Both the position numbers and the translations under genes were made by a program. A model generated the notes under the pieces. That model was given only the letters and a program-made list of their open reading frames with translations. It had not been told where the DNA came from and searched no databases. From NCBI RefSeq assembly GCF_000613785.1, contig NZ_BAJQ01000006.1, forward strand, positions 1 to 64,000: DNA of 64,000 nucleotides. The letters are read 5' to 3'. This document shows, one piece after another, positions 53,222 through 61,263 of this stretch; position 1 is the first letter of the stretch, and every line of letters begins with the position of its first letter. Source of the DNA: Segatella oulorum JCM 14966. Lineage in GTDB: Bacteria; Bacteroidota; Bacteroidia; Bacteroidales; Bacteroidaceae.

Positions 53222-54061
53222 TTATCTGCGGAAATGCCGGCGAGGTTTCTGTTCTTCTTCCTCCTCTTCTTCATCTTCCATAGATAAATTGTAATTTTCA
53301 ATTTCCTGTTGAAGATTCTTGGCGTGCTCCTGGAACATGAAGTCTTGGAACGGGACATTTGATTCTTCCTCCCTCGACTTCACCAAGGCGTTGATATATT
53401 CGGCCTTATCCTCCTTCAACACCTTATTAGGTACCAAACCAAACTCATTTTGAAGATGATTCATGATCAACCTCGACATCCTGCCATTACCGTCTACCCA
53501 TGGATGGATTGTCACGAGCTTCAGATGTGCGTCAAAGCTCAAACGGTATTGCTCATATACATCTGGGTTCTTTAACAGCGGTTCCCGTCTTTCGTTCATT
53601 TCCTTGCAGAAATCTTCTAACTTCTGTGGAACTTTCAGGTAACTCATATAAGACTTCCCCATAGTTCCTGCCGTAACGTTTACCCGACGTAAATCTCCCT
53701 TTGATGAGTCAAATACACCACCAGGTGCATTGAATATCCCTCCAGTTCTTCTCATTACAATTGAAGACAGTTCCTTCAGCATATCGATGGAGAAAGGTGT
53801 GTGTTCCCTTGCCATTTCCATGCTCCTTTCGTAGGCAGCTTTCAGGTCGAGGTTCATGTTCTGCTCAATGATGCTTTTACCCTTGGCAGAAAGACCCTCG
53901 TCAAAGAGCAGCTGGTTCTCCACCTCGGTCATCGTCGAGCCTTCGATAGCAGTTGAATGGGTCACGATTGAGTAAAGATAGAACTTTTCATAGTCTATCT
54001 GTTCTTGGAAGCCCAATTCCTTGTGCTCTTCCAATATATCTAAAAATTCTTGTTTATTCAT
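53222..54061 (-). CDS. Fic-domain protein with N-terminal inhibitory motif
   Basis: From ATG 54061 (MNKQEFLDILEEHKE) the protein is 279 residues; the upstream codons overlap the promoter and are not used. The Fic core HPWVDGNGRMSR (about 186-197) is complete, so it should transfer AMP or another nucleotide part to a target. The segment STAIEGS (about 36-42) matches the (S/T)xxxE(G/N) inhibitory motif, N-terminal as in class II. The C terminus is an acidic EEEEEEEQ run and a basic tail. A toxin-like or effector role on the plasmid is possible. It is the second gene of the R3 module. Confidence 0.85.
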   Translation of the reverse strand: MNKQEFLDILEEHKELGFQEQIDYEKFYLYSIVTHSTAIEGSTMTEVENQLLFDEGLSAKGKSIIEQNMNLDLKAAYERSMEMAREHTPFSIDMLKELSSIVMRRTGGIFNAPGGVFDSSKGDLRRVNVTAGTMGKSYMSYLKVPQKLEDFCKEMNERREPLLKNPDVYEQYRLSFDAHLKLVTIHPWVDGNGRMSRLIMNHLQNEFGLVPNKVLKEDKAEYINALVKSREEESNVPFQDFMFQEHAKNLQQEIENYNLSMEDEEEEEEEQKPRRHFRR

Positions 54062-54082
54062 AATTGTCTTATCTTTAGACAG

Positions 54083-54113
54083 CAAATATACTAATTTACG
54101 GTTGATTAAACAA
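54083..54113 (-). promoter_or_regulatory. Promoter of the Fic gene
   Basis: TATATTTG on the minus strand (54090-54083) is a -7 box of the form TAnnTTTG, with TTG at 54113-54111 near the -33 position. The ATG at 54061 follows 21 nt later. This fixes the start of the Fic gene. Confidence 0.65.
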
Positions 54114-54144
54114 TTTTTTAAGGAGAAAAAGCCTGTACCCTCAT

Positions 54145-54546
54145 TTAAAGCACTTCGGAATGATATAGCTGCAACCACTCCGGTATCTCCCGAAGAACAC
54201 GGGCTTCAGCCAACGCATTGGAAGAAGTGTCTTTGAGATAGGTGATTTTCCGTGTACCATTGAAGTCATGTTCTTGAAACCTTATGACAAACATACCTTC
54301 CGGATCGCCGACTATCCACCAATTGGGATCACTTGCCCGCTGTAATACGAAACGGTCAACCGGAACAGGTAGTACTGCTTCCTCGCCAACAAGAACGGCA
54401 TCAATGACTTGCGCTGAACCGATAAACTCCGTTGTCTGTGGCAAAGCTAACAGACGCTCTACGGCTTCATCACGGCTATTGCCGACAGATGTAGCCTGTA
54501 TTTCATTACCATCGGACAATTTAATAATGAACTTATATCTTTTCAT
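54145..54546 (-). CDS. Orphan protein, 133 aa, first gene downstream of R3
   Basis: From ATG 54546 (MKRYKFIIKLSDG) the product is a small beta/alpha protein, with a domain of about 60 residues (SDGNEIQATSVGNSRDEAVE) and a C-terminal YLKDTSSNALAEARVLR segment. The start lies just before the R3 leader, which shares its first 50 bp with the leader of the 10545 orphan. Function unknown; a candidate entry gene. Confidence 0.5.
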   Translation of the reverse strand: MKRYKFIIKLSDGNEIQATSVGNSRDEAVERLLALPQTTEFIGSAQVIDAVLVGEEAVLPVPVDRFVLQRASDPNWWIVGDPEGMFVIRFQEHDFNGTRKITYLKDTSSNALAEARVLREIPEWLQLYHSEVL

Positions 54547-54600
54547 TTTATTTCCCGTCATGCCGATAGGTCAGCTTTATAATTTATGAAGTTATTATTT

Positions 54601-54970
54601 ATTCTGGGCATCCCGATTCTCAACCTTTTTATAGTTTTTTCGTTTCTTCGACCCGAACTTTTTTTTATCATTCCGGTGTAACCGTCATCTCGAACCTTTT
54701 ATGTGCAAGGTAAAATCGCAGGTATTAAGGGAACTTAAGGCAAAGAATTGGCCGGTAAAAGTTTTCAGGAAACCGCAATCTTTGATTTCGGAGGGTCATG
54801 AAAAGTTTTCCGCCAATAGGGAGCATTCCGGTGTTTGCCGTGTTCCCTGCCTGCGATACCTTTGCAAAATAAAAGTCGATGGATGACTACAAGCGGATGA
54901 AAAGTGAGGTCGAAATCAGAAACGGAAATGGAAAGATAGATATAAGTGAATGTAAAAAAACACCGCAGGT
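54601..54970. repeat. Dispersed repeat R3 with hairpin-embedded promoter
   Basis: Arm A 54704-54734 pairs with arm B 54841-54865 through TGCA, AGGTA, ATCGCAGG and GGGAAC; GGCAAA pairs with TTTGCC. Promoter: TTTG 54834-54837, 19 nt, TACCTTTG 54857-54864. On the left are the minus-strand genes 54145 and the Fic protein; on the right the relaxase gene is convergent to the duplex reading direction. This copy is just left of the relaxase gene. Confidence 0.8.
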
Positions 54971-55055
54971 GTAGCGCGTATAGCCGTATGCCCGTATATA
55001 CATATATACGTATAGATGTATATACATGTTGTGCTATACTTGTATTGGAGTATAA
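54971..55055. promoter_or_regulatory. AT-rich GTATA array after R3
   Basis: Contains GTATAGCCGTATG, GTATATACATATATACGTATAG and TATATACATG, similar to the arrays after R1 and R4. No perfect long dyad, but GTATAGC half-sites are kept. Confidence 0.45.
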
Positions 55056-55137
55056 GAAAATTGACATATATACAATCCACATCTCATTCGGATTCATAAA
55101 CATCTACAACATTCCCCATGAAAAAACATCAACATTA

Positions 55138-56661
55138 TTATCGCTTGATATTCCTTTTCTTACCTGATTTCAGCATGTGCATCCCCATTAGGAAACAGCG
55201 TTGCCGGAACGCTATATCGTCCTCGTCAGGCTTCTTACCCCAGCCTCCATTAGGCGCGGAACCGCCGCCGGCACTCTGCGAAATCTCTGTTGCCTTATCA
55301 AGATAGCCAAGAAAAAGAGCCGTGGCGACCAAGGCAACCTGGCTTGAATTTTCTGCCATCTGTTCGAACATAGAACCTTCAGAAAATCCTTTAGTCGCTT
55401 CGTCAAAAGCCACTCTCTGCTCTGGCGGAAGAGACTCACGGTAAGCATTAAATTTACTATAAGACTTTTGCGCTTCTATCGAGGCCATATTCCATCCAAC
55501 AGCTTGCATGTCATGTAGGGCTTGCGTATTCAAGTTGGGTGCCATCGAACGCATGTCATCCTTGATTTCCTTATACCGCTCTTCGGTAGCTTCAGTCTGT
55601 CCCCTCACTAATTCAAGTTTTCTCTCTGCTTCAGCGAGCTTACTTTGTTTGTCAATAATTTTCTCCTTCGTTTTTTCAATATCAGCGAGGATTTTTGCAC
55701 GTTCGATGTCAGCCTGTTCTTTAGTTATCTTTCCTGCCTTGACATCATTTTCTAACTTCTCAATCTCACGGAGCAAGTCAGCTTTATGTCGTTCAAGATT
55801 AGCTATCATGGTAGTAAGACCCTTCAACCTTGCCTCTCCATGTTTGATTTCTTTTTCTTGTTCAGATAGTCTAACTTTGTTTCTTGAGATCTGCTTTTTC
55901 TGCTCTGCAACATCTTCTTTTAAGCTATCTACTTCTCCCTTCAGTTCTTCTCTTTTTTGTGCATAATATTCACCCATTGTTCTATGCTTACGCCCAGTTT
56001 CTGCAATACTGTCACCACGGTCAAGAGAGTACTTCTTATTAACTTCTGAAAGCTCATTATGAAGGTTCGTCATACGCTGACTAAATTCAAATTTACTCTG
56101 CCCTGCCATAACCATTTTCCAAGAGAATTTATTCCTCTCCGTTATTGGTAAAATTGTGCAATGAATATGAGGGTTTGTTTCATCAAGATGTACTATAAAA
56201 GCTGCGATATTCTTTTCACCATATTTTTTACTCATAAACTTGTACATGTCGACAGCCCATTTTTCTATTTCAGGGCTGCGAGTAATTTTCGAATTGTCAG
56301 CTCCCTTGTCCAAGTTCACCTGTTGTTCACCGAAGGCCAAACGGTGCATCTGATCCCTCGAACCACCCAAGATGAAATTTGCAACAGTCCGGTACTTCGG
56401 TTCCGGAAGTCCGAGGTTAGGGTCTATTATATTCCTTGCCTTCAAATTGTCTTTGATTCGTTTGGGGATTGAGAGCTGCTTATCGACTGGGACTATCACA
56501 CCCCCTTTGCGAACTTCAAAATTAAGATGCTCACGTGTCGGGTCAAAAGCATACGATAGTTTTCTCCGGTATGCTTCCGCCGAGAAGTTTCGTAGATGCT
56601 CATTGCTTTGAGCAACAGTAATGCCTTTCGTAGGCATAAGATCCATTACTTGTTTTGCCAT
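55138..56661 (-). CDS. MobV/Pre-family relaxase
   Basis: 507 residues. The signature HLDETNPHIH lies at residues 158-167, the metal-binding HxDExxPHxH of the MobV (plasmid recombination/mobilisation) family. N-terminal motif I is present (RNFSAEAYRRKLSYAFDPTR). The C-terminal half is a long coiled coil (about 240-385) rich in Glu and Lys, then an acidic/Gly-rich end. It would nick oriT, bind the 5' end and lead transfer of one strand. oriT is probably the region upstream of the gene, 56.66-56.98 kb. Confidence 0.9.
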   Translation of the reverse strand: MAKQVMDLMPTKGITVAQSNEHLRNFSAEAYRRKLSYAFDPTREHLNFEVRKGGVIVPVDKQLSIPKRIKDNLKARNIIDPNLGLPEPKYRTVANFILGGSRDQMHRLAFGEQQVNLDKGADNSKITRSPEIEKWAVDMYKFMSKKYGEKNIAAFIVHLDETNPHIHCTILPITERNKFSWKMVMAGQSKFEFSQRMTNLHNELSEVNKKYSLDRGDSIAETGRKHRTMGEYYAQKREELKGEVDSLKEDVAEQKKQISRNKVRLSEQEKEIKHGEARLKGLTTMIANLERHKADLLREIEKLENDVKAGKITKEQADIERAKILADIEKTKEKIIDKQSKLAEAERKLELVRGQTEATEERYKEIKDDMRSMAPNLNTQALHDMQAVGWNMASIEAQKSYSKFNAYRESLPPEQRVAFDEATKGFSEGSMFEQMAENSSQVALVATALFLGYLDKATEISQSAGGGSAPNGGWGKKPDEDDIAFRQRCFLMGMHMLKSGKKRNIKR

Positions 56662-56680
56662 TTTTTTTATTTTAGTCGGA

Positions 56681-56719
56681 GGGGTCTCTGTGGGGGGTCT
56701 CTGTGGGGGGTCTCTGTGA
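56681..56719. repeat. Three tandem 13-bp repeats upstream of the relaxase gene
   Basis: GGGGTCTCTGTGG occurs at 56681-56693 and 56694-56706, and GGGGTCTCTGTGA at 56707-56719. They lie between the relaxase start and the hairpin at 56847, the expected place for relaxase or accessory-protein binding sites. Confidence 0.8.
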
Positions 56720-56819
56720 ATGTCTTCTACCTTAGCTTCCGTACGAGTGAAGACCCTACACGCTTCAAAACCATTTCCTTTTTACCCCTCGGAGAGCCTA
56801 ATATTGACACGGCTTGCCG

Positions 56820-56885
56820 CACGAAGTCCCCCCTCGCCGGGGTGGCAATACCCCCAAATTTTGATTTGGGGGGTATTAGGCTACC
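56820..56885. other. Candidate oriT hairpin
   Basis: AATACCCCCAAAT (56847-56859) and ATTTGGGGGGTATT (56864-56877) form an almost perfect inverted repeat separated by a few bases. A further short C-rich/G-rich pair (CCCC TCGC CGGGG, 56828-56842) lies to its left. It lies in the 316-bp gene-free stretch between the relaxase and its accessory gene. MobV-family origins are typically a hairpin next to the nick. The nick itself cannot be placed by reading alone. Confidence 0.55.
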
Positions 56886-56977
56886 TCCCAATGTAAAACA
56901 ATTCATTTCGTTTGCAAAACGATCGCTCATGCGCAAGCGCATGTACCAAGACTTTGTCTTTTCCATCTCCAGGTTCA

Positions 56978-57406
56978 TTAAAAATGAAATGTCAAGCCGG
57001 ATTTTCGGGATGGATAAAATCCCTCTCCGTTATTTCTCAACATCTTTTGCCGGGGCAAAACGACGATATCTTTTCGGAGTCTGACCATTTTGCTCGTGAC
57101 AACATTGAAGACTTCCAGAACATTCATTGTCTCTAAATTTTGGATGAACTTCATGACCGATGGTCGACTCCAGCCCCAAGACTTCGACAGACACTCTATA
57201 TTTGCGACCATATCCTCTTGTTTCCTCTCGGAGGTACAATGACGTGCCACAAGATCCCGAAAGGCCTGCAGGCGAGAAAAACGCTTTGCGTTCTTGTAAG
57301 TGTAGTCTCCGCAGAGAAACTTAAGCAGGTCGGAAGACATTCTTACATGATAGTTCTTATAACCATTTTGAACGACTTCTTTATCTATCATTTTATCGTT
57401 AGTCAT
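56978..57406 (-). CDS. wHTH accessory protein upstream of oriT
   Basis: 142 residues with a winged-helix-like middle (CLSKSWGWSRPSVMKFIQNL, about residues 72-91) and a basic C terminus (DIVVLPRQKMLRNN). It is encoded directly next to the candidate oriT and upstream of the relaxase gene. A relaxosome accessory or a regulator of relaxase expression is the likely role. No family name is secured. Confidence 0.55.
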   Translation of the reverse strand: MTNDKMIDKEVVQNGYKNYHVRMSSDLLKFLCGDYTYKNAKRFSRLQAFRDLVARHCTSERKQEDMVANIECLSKSWGWSRPSVMKFIQNLETMNVLEVFNVVTSKMVRLRKDIVVLPRQKMLRNNGEGFYPSRKSGLTFHF

Positions 57407-57491
57407 TATTATTTTATATTATCAATATTATATGTAAAAATCTACCTTTTTCCAATCCACATTTTTATATAAATGTTGTAACCGATAAAGG

Positions 57492-58202
57492 TCATGCAGC
57501 CTTCCTTTCTACCGTGTATTTTTGTGGTATCGGTTTTCTCCCTTTGGGAGCAGCAGGATCATGAAAATTTGGATAGAACAAGGCTGCCATTGCAATAACG
57601 AAAAGTACTTCGGAAAGCAAAATATACCTTCCTTCATCGAAGAAAGAAAACAAAATAATTACACAGGAAACACCTATCAGAATCCTTTTGCTATTATGTA
57701 TTTTCGTGAGTATTCTGTTAGCCAACTTGTAAGAGAAGAACAGTAGTGTCATCCCGAAAGTAATAAGGTAAACGAGGGGGCGGGTCAGAAAGGGATAGAG
57801 GTAGTTGTTCATCTTTCGTTGCATGAACGGAGCCGTCGTTTTCTTTCCGCTGATGCTAAGCTGGTCCAACCTTTTTTCTTTCGCCATGGTCTTATATGTG
57901 GCAGCCACTTCTCCTGATGCAAAGTTGTCTACACCTTGAATACCGAGAAGAAACAGTAAAAGCAATAATGTAAAAAACTTTCTTGCCTTTTCCCGACGCT
58001 TCATCTTATCATAGAAGTTGATAAGATGAGTGCCCAGTCTCCAAACAGACTTCTTCAGCTTCGACATATGGGGCTGTGCGGCCGTGAAAACATTGCGGTA
58101 TTTCTTCACGCTTTCCCTCCTTGGCTTGATTAGAAAATGATACAGGAAAGGAATGCTCGTCAGCATCACGAAAAGGATTAATTTTAATATTAATATCATC
58201 AT
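57492..58202 (-). CDS. Multi-span membrane protein, 236 aa
   Basis: Start taken at ATG 58202 (MMILILKLILFVMLTSIPF), 7 nt after the stop of the 58210 gene; the earlier in-frame ATG at 58328 lies inside that gene. Five or so hydrophobic segments (about 1-20, 75-93, 140-165, 175-195, 200-215) and a Pro/Lys-rich end. The last gene of the lipoprotein operon. It could be an inner-membrane partner in exclusion or mating-pair stability. No family is recognised. Confidence 0.5.
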   Translation of the reverse strand: MMILILKLILFVMLTSIPFLYHFLIKPRRESVKKYRNVFTAAQPHMSKLKKSVWRLGTHLINFYDKMKRREKARKFFTLLLLLFLLGIQGVDNFASGEVAATYKTMAKEKRLDQLSISGKKTTAPFMQRKMNNYLYPFLTRPLVYLITFGMTLLFFSYKLANRILTKIHNSKRILIGVSCVIILFSFFDEGRYILLSEVLFVIAMAALFYPNFHDPAAPKGRKPIPQKYTVERKAA

Positions 58203-58209
58203 ATTTCTT

Positions 58210-58701
58210 TCAATTGAAGTTCGACAATGTTTCTGCGTATGATTCTTGTTCCAGAATGTCTTTCTGAAGTTTGGGTATCCGGTTCCTTTCGGAAAGCAGC
58301 TGATAGTACATCGTTTCCAAACTGTCAAAGAAGAATACCGTCATTGAGTTGACGATTCCGTAATTGGTCGATGACAGATAGACAACAAACATTTCATCTT
58401 CTACCGGAGTCGAGTATGCCACCACCTTATATACTTTTCCTTTCTCTTCCTTGGAAGCATAGAGAACGTGTATATGCAGTTTCTCCACCAAATCCGATAT
58501 GAAATTTTCCAACACGTGTTGTTCTTCCATGTTAAGAACGACTTCCGTAAAATAAGCGTGTTGGATAACGCCTATCTGCTGTTCTGTAAAATAGTCGGGG
58601 AGCAGCTTTATCAACTTCTGATAAAGCAGGAGGATGGAACGCTTGTAGGTTCCGTCTTCAAGTGTGTTGTAGTCTAATGCTTTTTCCATACGATTTTCCA
58701 T
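58210..58701 (-). CDS. Hypothetical protein, 163 aa, lipoprotein operon
   Basis: A soluble protein with a helical first half (LLLYQKLIKLLPDYFTEQQ) and a beta-rich centre (HIHVLYASKEEKGKVYKVVA ... EMFVVYLSSTNYGI). The stop lies 8 nt before the next start. No signal peptide. Function unknown. Confidence 0.5.
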   Translation of the reverse strand: MENRMEKALDYNTLEDGTYKRSILLLYQKLIKLLPDYFTEQQIGVIQHAYFTEVVLNMEEQHVLENFISDLVEKLHIHVLYASKEEKGKVYKVVAYSTPVEDEMFVVYLSSTNYGIVNSMTVFFFDSLETMYYQLLSERNRIPKLQKDILEQESYAETLSNFN

Positions 58702-58893
58702 TTATAAAGTTGCTGAAATATACGATTTCAGAAAATAGTCGGCCAAAGTGGCTATCAGCTTATTTTCCTCCTCCTTCGTTTTCTTTTTGTTGTCCAGGCG
58801 ATTCAAAAGTATTGGCAGTTCCTTGGAAATTACCATCAGCTCTTCACGCTGTTTCTTGGTCAATGCAGCCGTTGAATACCCATCCAAGGACAC
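58702..58893 (-). CDS. Small helical protein, 63 aa
   Basis: It overlaps the end of the lipoprotein gene by 50 nt if it starts at 58893; the internal ATG at 58836 (MVISKELPILLNRLDNKKKT) would remove the overlap. Coil-like, Lys/Glu-rich. It ends 1 nt before the next ATG, so it is part of the same operon. No family is recognised. Confidence 0.45.
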   Translation of the reverse strand: MSLDGYSTAALTKKQREELMVISKELPILLNRLDNKKKTKEEENKLIATLADYFLKSYISATL

Positions 58894-59716
58894 ATAGCTG
58901 AATCAGCATCCAGCGGTAACTGACCCGTTGTTCCTGGCTAAGCTGCTTGTTGTTCAGTATGTCTTCCCTGCACGCAATGGCATTTTGCATGATCCGGCGG
59001 TTAAAACGCATGGTCAGATACAGCATGGTCCTGTCATTCACTTCATCGTTTTTCTGACCGACAGAAGAGTAAAGCCGGTCAAAAAGCCTTGTTGTCTTTT
59101 GGGTTAACCGTTGCATCTCACCCATGGGTACATTGCTAAGGTGTTCCATGAGCGAACGAAAACATCTGTCCTCCTGTCTGATAAAGGTGAGCAACTGGGA
59201 CTCCTGTTTAAAGTCATGCGTGCTGTTTAGCAACTTGTTGTAGATGGCCAGTATTTGCGGAAGTCCTTTTATCGTCTGTTCTTCGTCAAGCCTTCCATAA
59301 AAGTCAGACGCTTTTTTATAGGTGTCTGAACTTTCTATCTTTGCCCGTTCGGAAGCCGTATTGAGTTTAAAGTACATCACGTCCTGAAGCGAACGCTGCT
59401 TTGAAAAAGCCAGTCGTGTCAGCTCCGTTCTTACAGAATCGGAAATGACAAAATAGGCAAGTGCTATCGGACTCTTCAGGTTAATGGTAGAGTCTTTTGA
59501 AAAGACACTGTACGACGAGTCTTTTAGTTCCTGCCACTGTGCCGTAAGGTCAGTTACCTTTTCGATGTCGGCATCCTTGCAAGATTGGATTTCCGACAGC
59601 TTTGCTTTACAGGCCTCTATTGCTTCGGTAGAGTTCTGAAATGACGGATGCTTTGTACAGGAAGAGAAAGCAAGTGCCGTCAACGCGAGAGTTAATGATA
59701 AGTGATTTCTTCTCAT
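58844..59716 (-). CDS. Lipoprotein, first gene of an operon with the tra-type promoter
   Basis: The start at 59716 (MRRNHLSLTLALTALAFSSC) gives a lipoprotein signal with lipobox Cys at about residue 20; the longer frame from 59755 would overlap the -7 box and is rejected. The mature part is helical and polar, 271 residues. It shares its promoter type with the conjugation operons, so a mating-pair or entry-exclusion role at the outer membrane is a fair guess. No family is recognised. Confidence 0.6.
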   Translation of the reverse strand: MRRNHLSLTLALTALAFSSCTKHPSFQNSTEAIEACKAKLSEIQSCKDADIEKVTDLTAQWQELKDSSYSVFSKDSTINLKSPIALAYFVISDSVRTELTRLAFSKQRSLQDVMYFKLNTASERAKIESSDTYKKASDFYGRLDEEQTIKGLPQILAIYNKLLNSTHDFKQESQLLTFIRQEDRCFRSLMEHLSNVPMGEMQRLTQKTTRLFDRLYSSVGQKNDEVNDRTMLYLTMRFNRRIMQNAIACREDILNNKQLSQEQRVSYRWMLIQLCVLGWVFNGCIDQETA

Positions 59717-59737
59717 AAAAAAACATTTTAACGGCTG

Positions 59738-59797
59738 CGAAGATACAAACCTCACGATGAAAATGAGGTATCAAAAAAATAAAAGTCTTATATTAAC
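59738..59797 (-). promoter_or_regulatory. Promoter of the lipoprotein operon with GTTAATATAA box
   Basis: GTTAATATAA on the minus strand (59797-59788) is followed by TATCTTCG (59745-59738), 52 nt from box start to -7 start. TTTTGAAAAT precedes the box, as at the tra promoter. There is no TTTG at the -33 position. The chosen ATG (59716) lies 21 nt downstream. Confidence 0.75.
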
Positions 59798-59854
59798 ATT
59801 TTCAAAATCTTTTGGAAAAACTTCCTGTCTTCTTATTTTGTTAATGTACATTAA

Positions 59855-59887
59855 AAAAGTTCCAAATATTTATTATTTGGAACTTTT
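59855..59887. terminator. Bidirectional terminator, perfect 14-bp stem
   Basis: AAAAGTTCCAAATA (59855-59868) and TATTTGGAACTTTT (59874-59887) are exact reverse complements around a 5-nt loop. A- and T-runs flank it. It ends the 60801-59955 minus-strand unit. Confidence 0.85.
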
Positions 59888-59954
59888 GGTATTTTCAGAT
59901 ACTCTCTTATGTGTTTTGCTTAAATGTTAATATTTTGAGGTGTAAAAAAATAAG

Positions 59955-60233
59955 CTAATTAGTAACATTGCTATTCTTGTTACTCACATTGTTCAAGAAC
60001 TTGGCACAAACGGCACTCACAATGACTGCAGGAATTGATATGACAGGGTATGTCTCAATAAAAGCTGTACAGGTTAGAAGCGTTATAAGAATAATGTGTA
60101 CGAGTACTACTTCTTTATTGGTGAAGTCTTCCTCTGCAAGTATTGAGAAGAACATATTTTTTGATCTCCACCATTTACCGGCAGCTTCAGATGCCGATAA
60201 AGCCTTGTTTTTGTGAATTGATAATGTTTTCAT
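59955..60233 (-). CDS. Small membrane protein, 92 aa
   Basis: Starts at ATG 60233 (MKTLSIHKNKALSASEAAGK). One or two membrane helices (about 45-82: VLVHIILITLLTCTAFIETY, VISIPAVIVSAVCAKF). Third gene of the R4 module. No family is recognised. Confidence 0.5.
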   Translation of the reverse strand: MKTLSIHKNKALSASEAAGKWWRSKNMFFSILAEEDFTNKEVVLVHIILITLLTCTAFIETYPVISIPAVIVSAVCAKFLNNVSNKNSNVTN

Positions 60234-60295
60234 CTTGTCTGTATATGAATTGTTTATAATTAGAGTTCCTCCGTATAGAACCGCATGGAATATTG

Positions 60296-60451
60296 TCAAC
60301 TCCAGCCGTTGAGCTTATAGACTTGCTGCCGTGCTTCCTGCCATGATGCCACCCACTGGATGAAAACAACATATCCATCAACTCGTCGTTTCATGATAGC
60401 CCAACCTTTCTCGGCTTTCTTGTAGAAAAATCTGTTTGTTTTTATATTCAT
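60296..60451 (-). CDS. Small basic orphan protein, 51 aa
   Basis: A 52-codon frame between the 60472 and 59955 genes, read in the same direction (MNIKTNRFFYKKAEKGWAIM). Basic and aromatic with a C-terminal FIQWVASWQEARQQVYKL helix. It starts 20 nt after the 60472 stop. Such basic-aromatic small proteins can bind nucleic acid. Unknown. Confidence 0.45.
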   Translation of the reverse strand: MNIKTNRFFYKKAEKGWAIMKRRVDGYVVFIQWVASWQEARQQVYKLNGWS

Positions 60452-60471
60452 TGTTTTATTCCTTTTGTGAT

Positions 60472-60801
60472 TTATGCAGTCTTATCAAGCATATATATTT
60501 TTGTTGCTACTTCTAAAGCTTCTTTTTTGGATGTGTAAAACTCCATGAAAGTCTCGCTTCTTTTAAAAGGATCGGATCCTTCAAAGTATTTGTCATATAT
60601 GTCATAAAAGCGGATACGGTATTTTTGCCAACCATTCGATGAGTGATGGAACTCTATCCAAAGGCCAAACACAATTTTGCCGTCGTTATCTATAAGTCTA
60701 TATGACTTCAGATAGTCCTCCTCCTTTTCGCAAGAGAATGGTCTCCCGAATGTGCTACTGTAACTGTACTTGTAAGCGTACTCCATTCTAAGTTTTTTCA
60801 T
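60472..60801 (-). CDS. Orphan protein, 109 aa, first gene downstream of R4
   Basis: Aromatic-rich small protein: FGLWIEFHHSSNGWQKYRIR (about residues 45-64) and a C-terminal helix (TSKKEALEVATKIYML). Start at ATG 60801, about 30 nt before R4. Three orphan genes follow R4 in one direction up to the terminator. Candidates for anti-defence or entry functions, on position only. Confidence 0.5.
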   Translation of the reverse strand: MKKLRMEYAYKYSYSSTFGRPFSCEKEEDYLKSYRLIDNDGKIVFGLWIEFHHSSNGWQKYRIRFYDIYDKYFEGSDPFKRSETFMEFYTSKKEALEVATKIYMLDKTA

Positions 60802-60830
60802 ATTCTTTGTTGTTTATGAAGTTTATAATT

Positions 60831-61200
60831 ATTTCGGGCATCCCGATTCTCAACCTTTTTATAGGTTTTTCGTTTCTTCGACCCGAACTTTTTTTTATCA
60901 TTCCGGTGTAACCGTCATCTCGAACCTTTTATGTGCAAGGTAAGATCACAGGTATTAAGGGAACCTAAGGCAAAGAATTGGCCGGTAAAAGTTTTCAGGA
61001 AACCGCAATCTATGATTTCGGAGGGTCATGAAAGTTTTCCGCCAATAGGGAGCATTCCGGTGTTTGCCGTGTTCCCTGCCTGCGATACCTTTGCAGAATA
61101 AAAGTCGATGGATGACTACAAGCGGACGAAAAGTGAGGTCGAAACCAGAAACGGAAATGAAAAGATAGATATAAGTGAATGTAAAACAAGCACCGCAGGT
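60831..61200. repeat. Dispersed repeat R4 with hairpin-embedded promoter
   Basis: Arm A 60934-60964 and arm B 61070-61095 pair as in R3 with one A-C mismatch in the ATCGCAGG block. Promoter: TTTG 61063-61066, 19 nt, TACCTTTG 61086-61093. The 61-codon frame of R1-R3 is broken here by one lost A in the AAAA run near 61033. On the left are three minus-strand orphan genes. Confidence 0.8.
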
Positions 61201-61223
61201 GCAGCGTGTGTAGCCGTATGTCC

Positions 61224-61263
61224 GTATAGCTGTATATACATCTATATGTATATACAGCTATAT
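61224..61263. promoter_or_regulatory. Perfect 17-bp-arm palindrome after R4
   Basis: TATAGCTGTATATACAT (61225-61241) and ATGTATATACAGCTATA (61246-61262) are exact reverse complements. The outer half-sites GTATAGC and GCTATAT enclose 26 bp; the par leader has the same half-sites 10 bp apart and the site at 62623 has them 18 bp apart. Confidence 0.75.

Noticed and set aside
56681-56719. CRISPR-like repeats upstream of the relaxase
   Set aside because: 13-bp units are contiguous and no spacers exist; the place fits oriT binding sites.
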